Shown: positions 1 through 11,284 of the stretch, piece by piece
Layout: each line of letters opens with the position of its first letter
Position numbering within the stretch: the first letter of the stretch is position 1
Source: Gibbula magus
Lineage: Eukaryota; Mollusca; Gastropoda; Trochida; Trochidae
Length of the DNA: 64,000 nucleotides
Assembly (NCBI GenBank): GCA_936450465.1
Contig: OW388290.1
Span: 29,873,457-29,937,456, forward strand
Direction of reading: 5' to 3'
Translations under genes and position numbers: made by a program
Notes under the pieces: generated by a model
Database searches by the model: none
What the model was told of the DNA's origin: nothing
Seen by the model: the letters and a program-made list of their open reading frames with translations, nothing else

Positions 1-199
1 TTTAAATGGCACTCAAAGAAGTAACACTACATGTATATACATTACATGGTCATGTTACATACACAGGCACCTTACAAACCTCTGTGACTGAATGTGACAT
101 TCATAACATGTGAAAAATTTAACAGAAACTCGGACACCGGGAACTTGAAAACTTTTCCCGCAAGTAAAAACTCACATCAGTCTCCACTACTTTCTAATT

Positions 200-628
200 A
201 TGTCCCCCGCAAAGTTTTGCGGGAGACATAATGTTTCCGCCTCCGTCCGTAATTCCGTAATTTCGTGATTCCGAAATACTTTCGTTTCCGGGCCATATCA
301 CAAAAACCTTTAAACATTTTACGATACTTGGTATGTGGTTAGACCTAGTGGTGGAGTGGTGCCTTTTGCTATTTAGGATATTCTGATTTTTATATTTTTT
401 CTGGTTTTCATGGAAACAGTTTTAACTTAGTGCATGTGGGGGTAGTACCCTTTGCCGGCCTCTTTCTCAAAATCTATGCAGTTATGGGTTCCATTGAAAC
501 AATTTTAACTTATAAATTAGTGCATATAGGGATAAGGAAACTTTTCCGACCTCCATCTCAAAATTATAAGTGAAAAATAATGTTAAGAGGACAAGGTTGG
601 ATTGAAAGTTTGAGCGGGGGACATCACA
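200..628 (+). repeat. gggggaca-bounded dispersed element, copy 1
   Basis: The stretch opens with a small palindrome (tgtcccccgcaaag facing ttttgcgggagaca) and closes with gcgggggacatcacag, so its outer ends are inverted. The inside holds a segment containing ggttagacctagtggtggag that recurs, reverse-complemented, three times in the copy at 6745-7342. No coding capacity is visible. It is best read as a non-autonomous dispersed repeat; the superfamily is not identifiable by eye. Confidence 0.7.
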
Positions 629-644
629 GTTCATCACATGCATA

Positions 645-935
645 TATTTCTAGTTTTAGGTTGGTTGGGGTGTAACGCCGCTTTTAAGAGTATTCCATTT
701 ATATATTGGCTACTAGTATCATTGCAGGGAGAAATCCAGCAACGCCTTGGTGACTATGCATTGCAGTAAAATCTGCGAGCATGGACTGGAACTAGTGAGC
801 CATGGGTGATACTGTGTCTAAATTCAGCGTAGCATTGTACAAAACACTAGCAACATGTAGAACAGTTTATCACAGCAGACAGAATTGCCGAGCCCTCGGT
901 GGGAAACCTTGCATCACTTCGCTATCTTGTTTGTG
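645..935 (-). mobile_element. Degenerate tRNA-derived SINE
   Basis: Read on the minus strand this matches the SINE at 22052-22368: a decayed tRNA-like head near 880-935, the body (gcatggactggaactag, actatgcattgcag) and the 3' signature gtaacgccgcttttaagag near 670-690. The internal promoter boxes are too mutated to be functional. Confidence 0.7.
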
Positions 936-1500
936 CCAGCGTAGCAATGCACTATGAAATTCAGGTACAGCGCGCTCCTACCCTAGCACAGAAGAGGTAA
1001 CGAAATGCAGTAAGGCGTGCATACAATAGCCAGCGATTGAGAGAAGTACGGGTTATGACTTGTGGGGGAGGACCAAGACAAAACAGTCCGTTTCTTGTTT
1101 GGTCAGCATCTTAATTACCGTGACGTTAAAATAATTTAAGGAATTCCTTATATTACACATCATTGTCATATTTCTTTATTCTCAGCTCAAAGGTTAATAT
1201 AAGCTGATGTGGAAAGTATAGAGGTAAAGCACTCAGCAAAACAATTGCCATTAAGTTGATTCATGAACACGGGGCCTGCACCTATTTTCTCTAAGTTCTA
1301 AGAGTTCCTCTACCCCCTTGTTTTAACATTAAATGTCGATCACCTTAGTCTAATTGACAAGTGAAAATGACGCCTGAACTTTACCTTGGCTAGAATTGGC
1401 CCCAACGACGAATGTCAACAACAAATGAGAGTTCTGTCAGTCAGGGAATTATTATTATGGCCCGATCCATTATGGCTCGATTTTGACATGCTTAGAACAT
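936..1500. other. No gene recognised
   Basis: AT-rich sequence with short SINE-like echoes near 940-990 (agcgtagcaatgcac). I see no open frame with coding character and no RNA gene. Confidence 0.6.
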
Positions 1501-1539
1501 ATTACATGTGTTATTCGCAATTAATAATATCATTGCAAA

Positions 1540-2355
1540 TGAGCTGATTTGTGGTTTTCTTTATTACGCATGTAGTAATAGCCACGAGTTCATACGGTTC
1601 CAGATATTCATGCCCACATACAATGATTTGGTTGGTCACTACAAGAAACACCGTGAACTCAGTTGTAGTGACATCTTGATTGTATTCTCACCACCACAGA
1701 GTGTCATGTTAAAGTTAATCAAGCACCATAATATCAAATCACCTTACAATCTGGGCAATTATACAACATAGCTTGTGGCTTAGAAAAAATATGATGTTCA
1801 AAGAGATGGTAAGGAACTAAATGGCAATATTTACAAAATAAGGTTGGAGAATTTCGACAACAACCATTTGATCACAGCCCAACTGCAAGAGAGATAGTCC
1901 CAGTCGATGGTTGGTAGGAGCCAATATGCACAACTGATCATGACTGTCAAACATGAATTCACCTTCATTGACAATAGTATAAGCAAATACAGATGTGTGT
2001 GATTGCAAAGTCAAAATGAACGTAAAAACTAAATTACAAATTAGTGTGACTATCATAGATGTTATGCAAATTAATATACTCCTGCATTTAACATTAAAAA
2101 TCTTTCAAAAGTTCTATTAAAAGTTGAAGGTGGTCATTGTGACCCAGACTATCATGAATAATTTAATGATGTTCAGAAATATAGTTATGATGAGCAAAGT
2201 GAAACCTGTGCTACAAAATCTAATACATTTAGTGGCATTTATGGTGTTGATGAAGCTCAGAGTCATGATCTTGAAACATTATATGTAAATGAATGCTGTG
2301 GTGGGGGTGATGACAATGTAAATTGTGACGTACTGTTGTTTTTTGATGATAAGGT
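1540..2355 (+). pseudogene. Unrecognised coding relic
   Basis: A forward frame is open for 87 codons (1508-1771), and coding-like composition resumes around 2110-2355 in fragments rich in Asp, Glu, Tyr and Cys, separated by stops and frame changes. The first fragment includes HEFIRFQIFMPTYNDL and HYKKHRELSCSDI, which do not look like random AT-rich translation. I do not recognise the family. The most likely explanation is a decayed transposable-element or retrocopied reading frame; an old host pseudogene is also possible. A SINE-like head follows directly at 2405. Confidence 0.35.
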
Positions 2356-2404
2356 ACTTATAACATGGATACATTTGGGATAACCTACCTTCAATAGTAC
2401 ATAT

Positions 2405-2500
2405 TCTTGTACGTTTTCGGGCAGAGTCTCTTGCGGGATTCGAACCCACACCCTCAGTGTGAGGAAACTTTCGCCAGCTATAGCAACAGCTTACCACAAG
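2405..2500 (-). mobile_element. tRNA-like SINE head of a second type
   Basis: Minus-strand reading gives a B box (gggttcgaatcccgc) preceded by a stem-like cctcacactgagg and an A-box-like tggtaagctgttg. The arm sequences differ from the main SINE family of this window. It is too irregular to fold as an intact tRNA, so I call it a tRNA-derived fragment. Confidence 0.5.
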
Positions 2501-3270
2501 GGGGTCTCGACAAAAACGAAGTCAAACAATCGATAGTTAAGCTAGTTTTACATTCAGTACCGCTCTGATATGTAAATTTGAGTAATGTCTATTCTTAAAC
2601 ACATATTGCATGATATATTCTACCACAACTGGCATTGTCAAATATCATCCTAAAGGTTTCTGTGCCACTATTCAAGTATAAAATCATTCCTTCTTCCTAA
2701 AAAACATTCAACCGATCCACATGATGTAACATTAAGAAGCGACTTTTGTATATTACGATTATCATTATTCAATATTAATGTTAATAATATTTAAAAAGTG
2801 CAGGACGATAACAAACATTTATGTCATTACTGCAATAAAGGCTATGTACAAAATGAATATCATGTTCTTCTCACTTGTAGTTATTAAGAATATTTAAGAA
2901 ACAGATATTATCCTATGATTTCAACTATGCACAAAAAATAAAAATTAATGAAAAATTTGCTGAATACTAGAAATTCCAATATCGTATTATCTGTGTCTAT
3001 GTTATTGAAAGGTTTTTTGAAATTAGAAAAATGTTAAACATGTACAACATAAATTTATAACATTTTCACGTGACTGTACAAAGTCAAAAAACAAAAACTG
3101 TATTATAGGTCATATGGCCTAAATTAATGAATAAAGCTTCGGCCTGTCTGTCTAAAATGAAATAAGTGGTCGACGTGAAGTCACAGAGGCGATTGACACC
3201 CCTAAGACGACCTGAAGAAACTCACAATATTAGAAACATACTTACATGCTAAATAGAGAATCTCAAACAA
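2501..3270. other. No gene recognised
   Basis: AT-rich sequence with scattered stops in all frames; no repeat boundary, RNA gene or convincing exon seen. Confidence 0.6.
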
Positions 3271-3381
3271 GTGTCTTCTGATATCAAATATATCATCATA
3301 AATAAAATAAAAGTTAACAATAATAAAACAGTATTTTTACTTTTATCAACGAGTGTTGATATATTTGATATCAGAAGACAC
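3271..3381. repeat. Hairpin with perfect 24-bp arms
   Basis: Positions 3271-3294 (starting gtgtcttctgatatcaaat) are the exact reverse complement of 3358-3381 (ending tgatatcagaagacac), around a 63-base AT-rich loop. Perfect arms in otherwise decayed sequence suggest a young foldback element or a recent inverted duplication. Confidence 0.85.
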
Positions 3382-3474
3382 GAGATATTTATCATCCAAA
3401 ATCATTCTTATTATGTTTAAATGAAAATGGTGTACATCTCTAAGCACATCTATGCTGTTTGACTTCCAATGCGG

Positions 3475-3562
3475 TGATGTCATAGCATTTTGACGTCATC
3501 ATGTTTATGACATCATAACATTGTGATGTCATTACTCGATGATGTAAAACATTGTGATATAA
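3475..3562. repeat. 16-bp tandem array of CRE-like octamers
   Basis: Six related octamers start at 3475, 3491, 3508, 3524, 3540 and 3555 (tgatgtca, tgacgtca, tgacatca, tgatgtca, tgatgtaa, tgatataa), spaced 15-17 bp apart with related spacers (atagcattt, taacattg, aaacattg). It is therefore a short minisatellite whose unit contains a CREB/ATF/AP-1-type site. The copy at 3491 is a perfect CRE palindrome. Regulatory activity is inference only. Confidence 0.75.
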
Positions 3563-3565
3563 TGT

Positions 3566-4360
3566 AGTTGACGGTGACAGGGCATATGTGCAGATTCTAC
3601 TGCCAAAACAATATCTCCTAGGAGATATCGCTTGATCTCATACAAGCGATAGCTCCTGTGGAACACAGTTTTGGGTGATAAATACATGTACTTGATGTTA
3701 TCTGTTACGGTCAATGTATCAAAAATTGTCAAATTACTTACTGGGAAGATGATTTGCAGGACTAATTAGATGTTAGTGACCTTTTCCTCATGTTCAAAGT
3801 GACAGCGAAATTTTGAATTCTTTTGGATCTTTTGCAAAGAAAAAGCCCACATCGCCAGAGTGGCAGTACATTATGTTGAAACCTTGAGCATCGGCTGGAA
3901 CGAGCGAACTTCATTCTTCCCTTATTATCTCCATGACAACGAACTTGTTGGCGAAATCATCACCGCCCCTCCGTGCGTCCAGGTCATGTTTCCGGACCAG
4001 AACAGTCGTCATGTATAGATGTGTCTTTTTGAGTTTTCAACTTCTTTGGAATTATTTTTTCGTGTAAATGGAAACATAACTTTTATCTCATTTCATGACT
4101 AGAAGTTAAAAACCGTAAAGATCAACGAAACTTGGCATGTGGAACAATAATCATGCGAATAAGTATCGCTAAGGGTTTTCAACTTCTTAGTTAGTATTAT
4201 ATTATTAACCGTTCAATTGGAACATACATTTTGTCCGGACCAGAACTACAAAACTGTAATATCCAGCTTGATGAAATTTCAATCACCATGTGCTTTTGTT
4301 TTTATTTCCCTTTTTTGGGATTTGTTTTAGCCATAGAAAACATCTTCAAATTGATTTGAT

Positions 4361-4362
<2 letters not shown>
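3566..4362. other. Dispersed-repeat-like non-coding stretch
   Basis: A short SINE echo (gagcatcggctggaacgagcgaac) lies at 3885-3910. The block at 3950-4290 includes cgaaacttggcatgtggaac and tccggaccagaac twice; a related phrase (cttggaatgtggaacaatcatcatg) recurs near 6075. These look like parts of a dispersed repeat family. No coding region seen. Confidence 0.5.

Positions 4363-4397
<35 letters not shown>
4363..4397 (+). repeat. Uninterrupted run of 35 G
   Basis: A homopolymer of 35 guanines on the plus strand, flanked by gatttgatt and aacccaaaatg. It could form a G-quadruplex, but runs of this length are also prone to assembly or sequencing error, so the exact length should not be trusted. 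Confidence 0.9.
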
Positions 4398-4398
<1 letters not shown>

Positions 4399-5150
4399 AC
4401 CCAAAATGTCCTTTACAATTCGTTTCCAGAACAGATCTTGAAAATTGAAAGGCAGAGATTAATACAGCTTGGGAAGTAGAACACTATCCTTGTATAGTAT
4501 GAATTTGTTCAATAAGATAGCTCCATAATCTTTATTTGATGTATTTTAACCTTTTGCCACTTCGCTTGGCATATAGTTGTCTCTGTCTGCTTGTTTTCAT
4601 TCAAATCACAAAGTTTGAAATTGTTTAATCAGTAAGGAACATGTCCAGCTGATTCTAAATCTATTCGGGTGAAGATAATGTGTATCACAAAAGACAGTTA
4701 AGTGCTGATCTAGCACATACTATTGTCAGTTAAGAAATGAGAATCTCTTTCAAGTTTCTATTAGGGAAACTTGACTATGTTTCAACAAAGAACGAGACTC
4801 CTTCGGGAGCTTTATCCTGCAATCTGTTTTTACCGCAGACACTATTTATCCTCTGAGGTTGTCGTTTATTGATCCTCAGTTAATACAGTTGTCCCGGAAC
4901 TTCAGACAGAGGACAGATCCCTTAAATCCTCATCTCCACACAACGCAATTCTGGTGTAGGTTTTCAACCTATATCAACGCATGTAAGAAATAACGATGAC
5001 AAACACGTGGAAATTAGTTATGTGTTGTGATTATGTTATAGTTTAAGCGCGAATGTCTGTTGTTTATCGTCAAATCTTTGAACGACGAAATGGTTGACAT
5101 GATCCATCTAACTTATTTTGATCATGTATATTACAAAAACGTGTACGTCA
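4398..5150. other. No gene recognised
   Basis: Unique-looking non-coding sequence; all frames are broken and no repeat boundaries are evident. Confidence 0.6.
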
Positions 5151-5166
5151 TGATGAATCTAAAGTA

Positions 5167-5336
5167 ATGAGCCAAAACTGTGGATATTGTGTTGATGATG
5201 AACTATTTGGTGGGCCCGCCAGCCAGCATGAGAAATTTATATCAAAACAAAACCACAAAGATCGAACAAATTCACAAGAGGAGTGGGTTCCACAATTTGG
5301 ACGTGCAGCATGAACGCTTTTTGCCTTTTGGACAAG
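5167..5336 (+). other. Coding-like fragment ending at a splice-donor consensus
   Basis: A frame opening at the ATG at 5167 (MSQNCGYCVDDELFGGP at its start) runs 48 codons to a TGA at 5311; a second frame across the same DNA is open to 5413. The stretch ends at acaag|gtaagtt, a strong 5' splice-site match at 5336/5337. The family is not recognised. It could be an unassigned exon or a fragment of a mobile-element gene. No partner exon was found nearby. Confidence 0.25.
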
Positions 5337-5340
5337 GTAA

Positions 5341-6744
5341 GTTAAAAACATCGAAGCTCAAACTAACGAATGCGGGGACTTTAAATATGTATATTTATGT
5401 GATTTTGATATGAGGATTTTGAAAACAAAACCAAGATATAGTTTTAAGAAACATTTAAATTAGTATAATTATCCCCCTAAAGAAGTTGTCAGGGGATATT
5501 GAAATCTACTCCCTTCGTCTGTTCGTTTCCGAAAATATTGAAGACGCTGTAGCACGCCGTTCTTAATGAAATAAAGTGCTCTCACAAAATAAAAGTAAAT
5601 GTGTTTTACCAATGGCTAAAAATCCTGAATCATTTAAAAGAGGTCTACAGCGAATGTACATGGTTTGGTTATTAATGTGACTCCATACCCTATCCAGCGG
5701 CCATTTTAAGGTGTTCATATTAAAATGACCACTCGAAGGTAGTTCAAGTCATCGGACTGATGTAGCGATACCTAAACAAGAGTAGAATTTTAAATATGGC
5801 ACAATGATGGAATGGTCAACCATCTTTCTGTCTTAACTTTCAAAAATCACACGAGACCTACACATCTATCTCTCACACTATAGAGTTTCACAAACTTGTC
5901 TCATTTTACGACGCACCATTTTCTTCCAATACAGATAACTGGGTTGTTTAATGACATATGTTACGCTCTAACGTAACAAAATATTTCATAAAATTGAACA
6001 ATAAATAGCACATTTGAGAAAAAATAACTTACAAAAATGTGCTACGGCGCCTTTAAGGCACAGTTCAGAGCAACTTGGAATGTGGAACAATCATCATGTG
6101 GATCACAATGTCAAACTTTACAAGGTTGCGTTTCCGAAAATCCCGAGCTGATCACTATGACATGCCATAACTTTCATCACAAATGATCCGAGGTCTAGCA
6201 CACATTGTCATTGTGAATTACATGGGACATTTAATGGAAATTCAAGTTGTTTTAAACTAGTGCTGTGCAGTTTCAAACTTTATAAAGTTTCAGGATGTAA
6301 GCAAACATGGACAATTCATTACTAACATTCAATGTATATCAAGATTATAGAGGTCCGGCGAGACATTCAAACGAAGTTAAATGAGATTGCTCGTCTGGCA
6401 CAGATGTGAAACCAGTATCTGTAACACTCATCCCGTGCTCCGAATATTCAGAAAATTAGAAATTGCACCAAGACAGTTTCAATCCGTGCAAGCTAGTGTT
6501 GTTATGCGTAGTATCTGATAACCTCAACCCAGCTTGAATATCTGATTAAATTCCAAGGTACATTAATCAGTGAATTTAACTATAAAAGTGATACCAACTG
6601 CTTTTCTCGAAAATGACTATGTTCTACCCAATCGGTAAAGTCCTCATTATTAAAAGAAATTAAAAAGTATGAGTGATAACTTTTAACTGAGTTTAGAAAA
6701 CTCAAGGAAGGTATAACTAGAAATATATGCATGTGATGCACTGT
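5341..6744. other. Non-coding with dispersed-repeat fragments
   Basis: Around 5470-5510 there is a tatccccctaaag ... aggggatat inverted pair. Around 6060-6270 a fragment resembles the family at 3950-4290. No gene is supported. Confidence 0.5.
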
Positions 6745-7342
6745 GATGTCCCCCGCTCCAATTTTCAATCCAACCTAGTCATATAACTAAGTTCAATACT
6801 GCATTAATAACGAGAAATAAAAAAATTCAGAATAGCCAAAGTAGCAAAAGGCACCACTCTATCACTAGGTCTAAGCAAATACAAAGTTTGGTGAAAAAAA
6901 TATTGAACGGTTTTGGAGATAGAGGCCGGAAAAGGTTCCTTCCCCCCAATATGCACTAAGTTAAAATTGTTTCCATGGAAACAAGAAAAAAATAATTCAG
7001 AATAACCAAAATAGCAAAAGGCACCACTCCACCACTAGGTCTAACCACATACCAAGTTTCGTAAAGAAATACCAAATAGATTTTGAAATAGAGGCCGGAA
7101 AAGGTCCCTACCCCCAATTTGCACTAAGTTCAAATTGTTGCCATGGACACCAGAAAAAACAAAAAAAATTCAGAATAACCAAAGTAGCAAAAGGCACCAC
7201 TCCACCACTAGGTCTAACCACATACCAAGTTTCGTGAAAAAACGGTTTTTGAGATATGGCCCGGAAAAGAAAGCATTTCGGAATAACGGAATGACGGAGG
7301 CGAAAATATTATGTCTCCCGAAAAAAATTCGAGGGACATAAT
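6745..7342 (-). repeat. gggggaca-bounded dispersed element, copy 2
   Basis: Reverse-oriented relative of 200-628. It runs on the minus strand from tatgtccctcgaattttttt to gagcgggggacatcacag. Inside, a unit containing ttggtatgtggttagacctag is present three times in tandem (near 6860, 7040 and 7215), against once in copy 1, so the family varies in internal unit number. Open frames here are by-products of the repeat. Confidence 0.75.
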
Positions 7343-7894
7343 AAAATGAGATGTCATCACGCATCGTATCGTCATATGATGATGAGGGGTAATCAGAGAA
7401 CATCATTGTAAGAAATCAGTCAGTTCGTAAAACTGTATTAAGGTTTAAGTTGTTGTATCATGCTTTAGCTTGACATGTTCTCACTTCATGTATTTGAGGC
7501 GCAGTTTGATACACAAGAAATCAAAATTTACTGTATAACAACTTCTTCGTTGTGAGCATACACGGGGTTTCGGGGTAAATACAGGGTACACATATACATT
7601 GATTGATGAATATGAACAGTATCATGTTTTTTTTTATCCAGATAACATTGTTTACTCATGCTTCATTTTCATTCTCTGTGTACGTAAGCAGATGATGAAC
7701 TCTTGGCGACAATATATCATCACATACTGCAATCTCTCCTCTAATGTATGCAAAAGTTTAAATTTCAAAATAATTGTAAATGTTCCCGCACCAATTCGCA
7801 AAAGTTTCAGCACATATAATTCCTCCTGCCAATACGCAGTTAAAATAGAGGTCGCCAGTTGTTCACAGGAGAGAAATCAGGTGATAACATGACA
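7343..7894. other. No gene recognised
   Basis: Contains a 97-codon open frame (7599-7892) without recognisable motifs, AT-driven in composition; I do not support it as a gene. Confidence 0.5.
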
Positions 7895-8150
7895 GTCTTA
7901 ATGGCCAATAAGCAGTGGTCCGCCAAGAGGCCCTCGGTTCGAATCCAGCTAGCGGCTCGGTAACAGCGTCTTGTGTGGAGAATTATTCTACATGCAGTAA
8001 GGTCTGAATGCAATGCAGATGCTACACTGAATTTCAGCGCAGTACCATCCGTGGTTCGTTAGTTCCGGGAGATGCTCGTAACATTCCCTGCAACAATTCA
8101 GGCCGTGATACAAGTGTAAAACTCCTGAAAGCGGAGTAGAACGCAACAAA
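7895..8150 (+). mobile_element. tRNA-derived SINE
   Basis: The B box (cggttcgaatccagc) is at about 7934 and the A-box-like taagcagtggtccg at about 7908. They are followed by the family body (ctacatgcagtaaggt, acactgaatttcagcg, gtggttcgttagttcc) and the 3' end gaaagcggagtagaacgcaac. Orientation is plus. Confidence 0.8.
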
Positions 8151-9359
8151 AACATGATCTCACTGGGATGTTATTTTACTCGTTGCCAGTGAAGAATGAA
8201 AATTCATGTCATGGGAGATCTTGCTGATAAAGGTAGATAAAGGAGTTTTCCATTGTAGAGTTATTAATTGGTGGTGGTATGTAATATTTCACAACTCATT
8301 GCATTGTGACTGCTTGCTGGTTTGTGTTAACCATGTTTCCTTTCCGTCTTTGTCTCATCCGTTCATCCCAATATCTTCGTTGTCAATCATGCACGCATCT
8401 CTTTTGGCTGAGAGGCCCACCTGTTCAATGTTAGTCAGATTATCATAATAATTACTTTTGGACACGGCATCACACACTCACGAGCTACATAATGTGATAC
8501 TTATTTTATACCTACATGTATCTAACAATAAATTAGGGATCACCTTTTACCATTGTTGATATGGTAGCAAATCCTCTAAACATTGGATATGTTGAAGTTA
8601 ATCCGACCAGAATTTGTTTATTTTAATGAATTATTCATTCCAGAAATGCTGCGAATTGGACTAGCTTCCCAGGGTAATAGGAGCCCAATAGAATGTCTCA
8701 CCTATGTCATGTACTCCGGAATACCAATTTCGCCCTAATATTTACGTAGTTGTGTTGCGAAGTGTATGTTTAGTTTGTATTTCTTTGAACATTGTTACAT
8801 CCAGTAGCTGATTAGATATATAGAATGTTTCACCCAAACAGAGCTTCAAACTTTGTTTTCCTCAAATCCATGCATATGTCGTTATACTATATATTACATG
8901 CCTTTAAAGATCTATATTTTGTTTATACATAAAGTTTAAGTAAATGCCAAAACTTCTGTCAAAAACATTTTGAAACAGCGAGCATCCCTTGGGTTTCGGA
9001 ACCGAAATAACAATTCAAATGTATGAAACTCTGATGAATAAAATATTATATACTTTTTTCACAAAACATATGCAACACAAAGCAATTTTTTAAATAGACT
9101 TTCCCCCGGCAGCATTACATGTAGTTTGTTTGATAACATTTTTTTGCCCGGTAGTTTATTTAAGTCTGCGATTATCAAATTGGTGATATCAGATATGCTG
9201 CAAAGGCGACGACTTCTTAATGATGTATTTAATGGTTATTGCTTTATGATGTCTAGACAGAGACACAGCATTACAGCTAAGTTAACGTTAGTGACATAAC
9301 ACTCTTTCAGTATTCATTTAAAAAAATACTGATGATTCATGCATTTCCTTATATGTGTC
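8151..9359. other. No gene recognised
   Basis: AT-rich unique-looking sequence; no exon with both splice consensus and coding character was seen. Confidence 0.6.
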
Positions 9360-9520
9360 TTTAGTTCCAGCCGCTGCTCGCAGGTTTCACCGCAATGCAT
9401 AGCCACATGGCGTTGCGGGCTTTCTCCCTGCCATAATACTAGCAGCCGCGATATAAGTGAAATACTCTTGAAAGCGGCGTTAAACCCCAACTCACTCACT
9501 CACTCACTCACTCACTATAT
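9360..9520 (+). mobile_element. 5'-truncated SINE with (actc)n tail
   Basis: Carries only the 3' half of the SINE family (gtttcaccgcaatgcatag, gaaagcggcgttaaacccc) and ends in about eight actc units. The intact tail shows what the 3' terminus of the family looks like and marks the element as a fairly recent copy. Confidence 0.85.
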
Positions 9521-9689
9521 GTGTCTTTAAGATCTATTTAATTAAAATTGTTTCTTCATTGCAAATCATTTGCAGTGTAATACATCTTCTTTTGAGTGTT
9601 TTCATTTGTATTTCATTTACATTTGATGCTCTTCTTTCCCGGCTGGGATTGAAGAGTGGTTTTGTGATTGCCTTCTACAGTGGGCACCT

Positions 9690-11240
9690 CTCCGGTCCGT
9701 GGCATATGGTCATAAAGACCATGAGTACGGCACCTACGTTTGGGTCTATGCGTCCTCTGCTAGGATGGCTTTGCTTTACTCGGTGCGGCATCAGGAAGTC
9801 GTCATTGTACGACCCTCACGCCTATTGTCGCCTATGCCACACAGCATGTACGGAGGAGTATCGTTGCACGGAGTGCTTGGATCTCTCGCCGGCACAACAC
9901 AAGGGCTACAGTGCGGCCCTCAGAAGCTCGGAGCGTCTGGTTCCCCCGACTCCTTTCCTGTTCATTCGCCGTCGGAATTTGTGATTTACAAGGACGCTAC
10001 AGAGTTTGACTCCCCTTGTCTCTAACCTCGTCAGGACCCACCTAGCGTGCGGGAGGAGAGGCAGTTGTCGCCGGTTCGCGAACACTTTCCAGTTTGCTCT
10101 CCATCAGAGCAATGTCGGGCCAAGTCGGGACGTAGCAAGAAGAAGAAGAAGAAGAAGCATAGCCGCTCTTCCTTTCCCGCCTTTGACACCAAAAGGCCTG
10201 TCTATTCTGGGCTCTGTGAAAGACATGGTTTCATCCCTTGTGGATGCCAGACTTGATCTGTTGGGTGGCGACGTAAAGGAGGACTCTCCTTACTGGCCTC
10301 CGTCACCCAGGGAGCCTTCGACCCCTAGACAAAGAGTCACCATTATCTTGGCGTCAGGTCCATCGGATACGTCACCTCCCTCGTCTCCCGCTTACACAGG
10401 TCAACGGGACGGAGGGACTGATTCCATTGACCCGTCCCGACCTCCGATCATTACCTTGTCGGCGGACCTTACGGTGGAGGATTCGGGGCCGGACCTCTTA
10501 GAGCAGATGTCAGTGATAGTGGACTGGTCAGACACCTCTCTCCAGGAGGTCGAAGACTCATCTTCTTATGCCAAGAGGGCAGATGTTTCGGCCGCATCAC
10601 TTGTTCACCAGCGCGGCAAAGCACTTTGAGTCAACTATCACGTCGGCCGCTCCCAGACATCTTATGCCTCAGCTGGTACTGGGGGACCGACAGCGTACAT
10701 CACTGCCGATAGCCGAACCTCTGGTTCCTTTGACACCTCCTATCTTGGATGAGGACATCTGTCGGGTTCTGGTACCCTTGGAAGCGCACGCAGTGTCCGG
10801 CAGCCGCCTGGTTCACCTAGATAAGGAGGCTAGGTCTATCTTGGCCTGTTCCGACTCCATTGCCCACGCGTGTCAGGCCATGGAGGAGGGGGCCAAGGGG
10901 CTTTTAAGCACGGTAGCAGGACTTGTCGCGCAGATCATGCTCACTGCTGCGCTCATCTCGGCGGGTCTCACCAACGTCAGGTGAGACAGGTTTTTAGCTG
11001 GCACTGACTTACCTCCGCTTTGACCCTGTTCGACAATCAGATCGGATATGTGCTCTGTCAGCGTCAAGAGACGCAACATAAGGAACTCACCAACAGGCTG
11101 CCGTCGGCCACCCCTAAGAAAAGGAAGTATGGGTCCTGCCCTTCTCCACGCAGTGGGAAAATAGGGCCGGCCTCAGCCCTAAGCAGAGCAACAACAACAA
11201 CAACAAGCAGCGAGAAGGTAAGGGGCGAGCCTACGGAGGC
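9690..11240 (+). pseudogene. gag: DIRS gag-like protein, frameshifted
   Basis: Near the N-terminus (9790-9905) is a cysteine cluster of the form CRLC-x7-CTEC followed by LDLSPAQHKGY, which element B shares. This arrangement resembles the N-terminal zinc-binding region of DIRS ORF1 proteins. Downstream in another frame is a basic patch (SKKKKKKKHSRSS, 10133-10170), plausibly a nuclear-localisation or nucleic-acid-binding segment. A long Pro/Ser/Asp-rich stretch is open at 10186-10628, and a further open stretch follows at 10568-10984. At least three frame changes separate these pieces, so no intact product is possible. The 3' part contains a polar run encoded by aacaacaacaacaac at 11190-11205. 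Confidence 0.75.
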
Positions 11241-11284
11241 ACCCCCAGGAAATCATGATGTGTGGCACCGGACGTAGTGGTAGA

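Noticed and set aside
2410..2500. A functional tRNA-Val-like gene
   Set aside because: A cacac anticodon-loop-like stretch is present, but the acceptor and D arms do not pair properly.
10141..10160. (aag)n as an independent microsatellite of interest
   Set aside because: It lies in frame in the gag-like region and encodes its Lys-rich patch; it is explained by the element.
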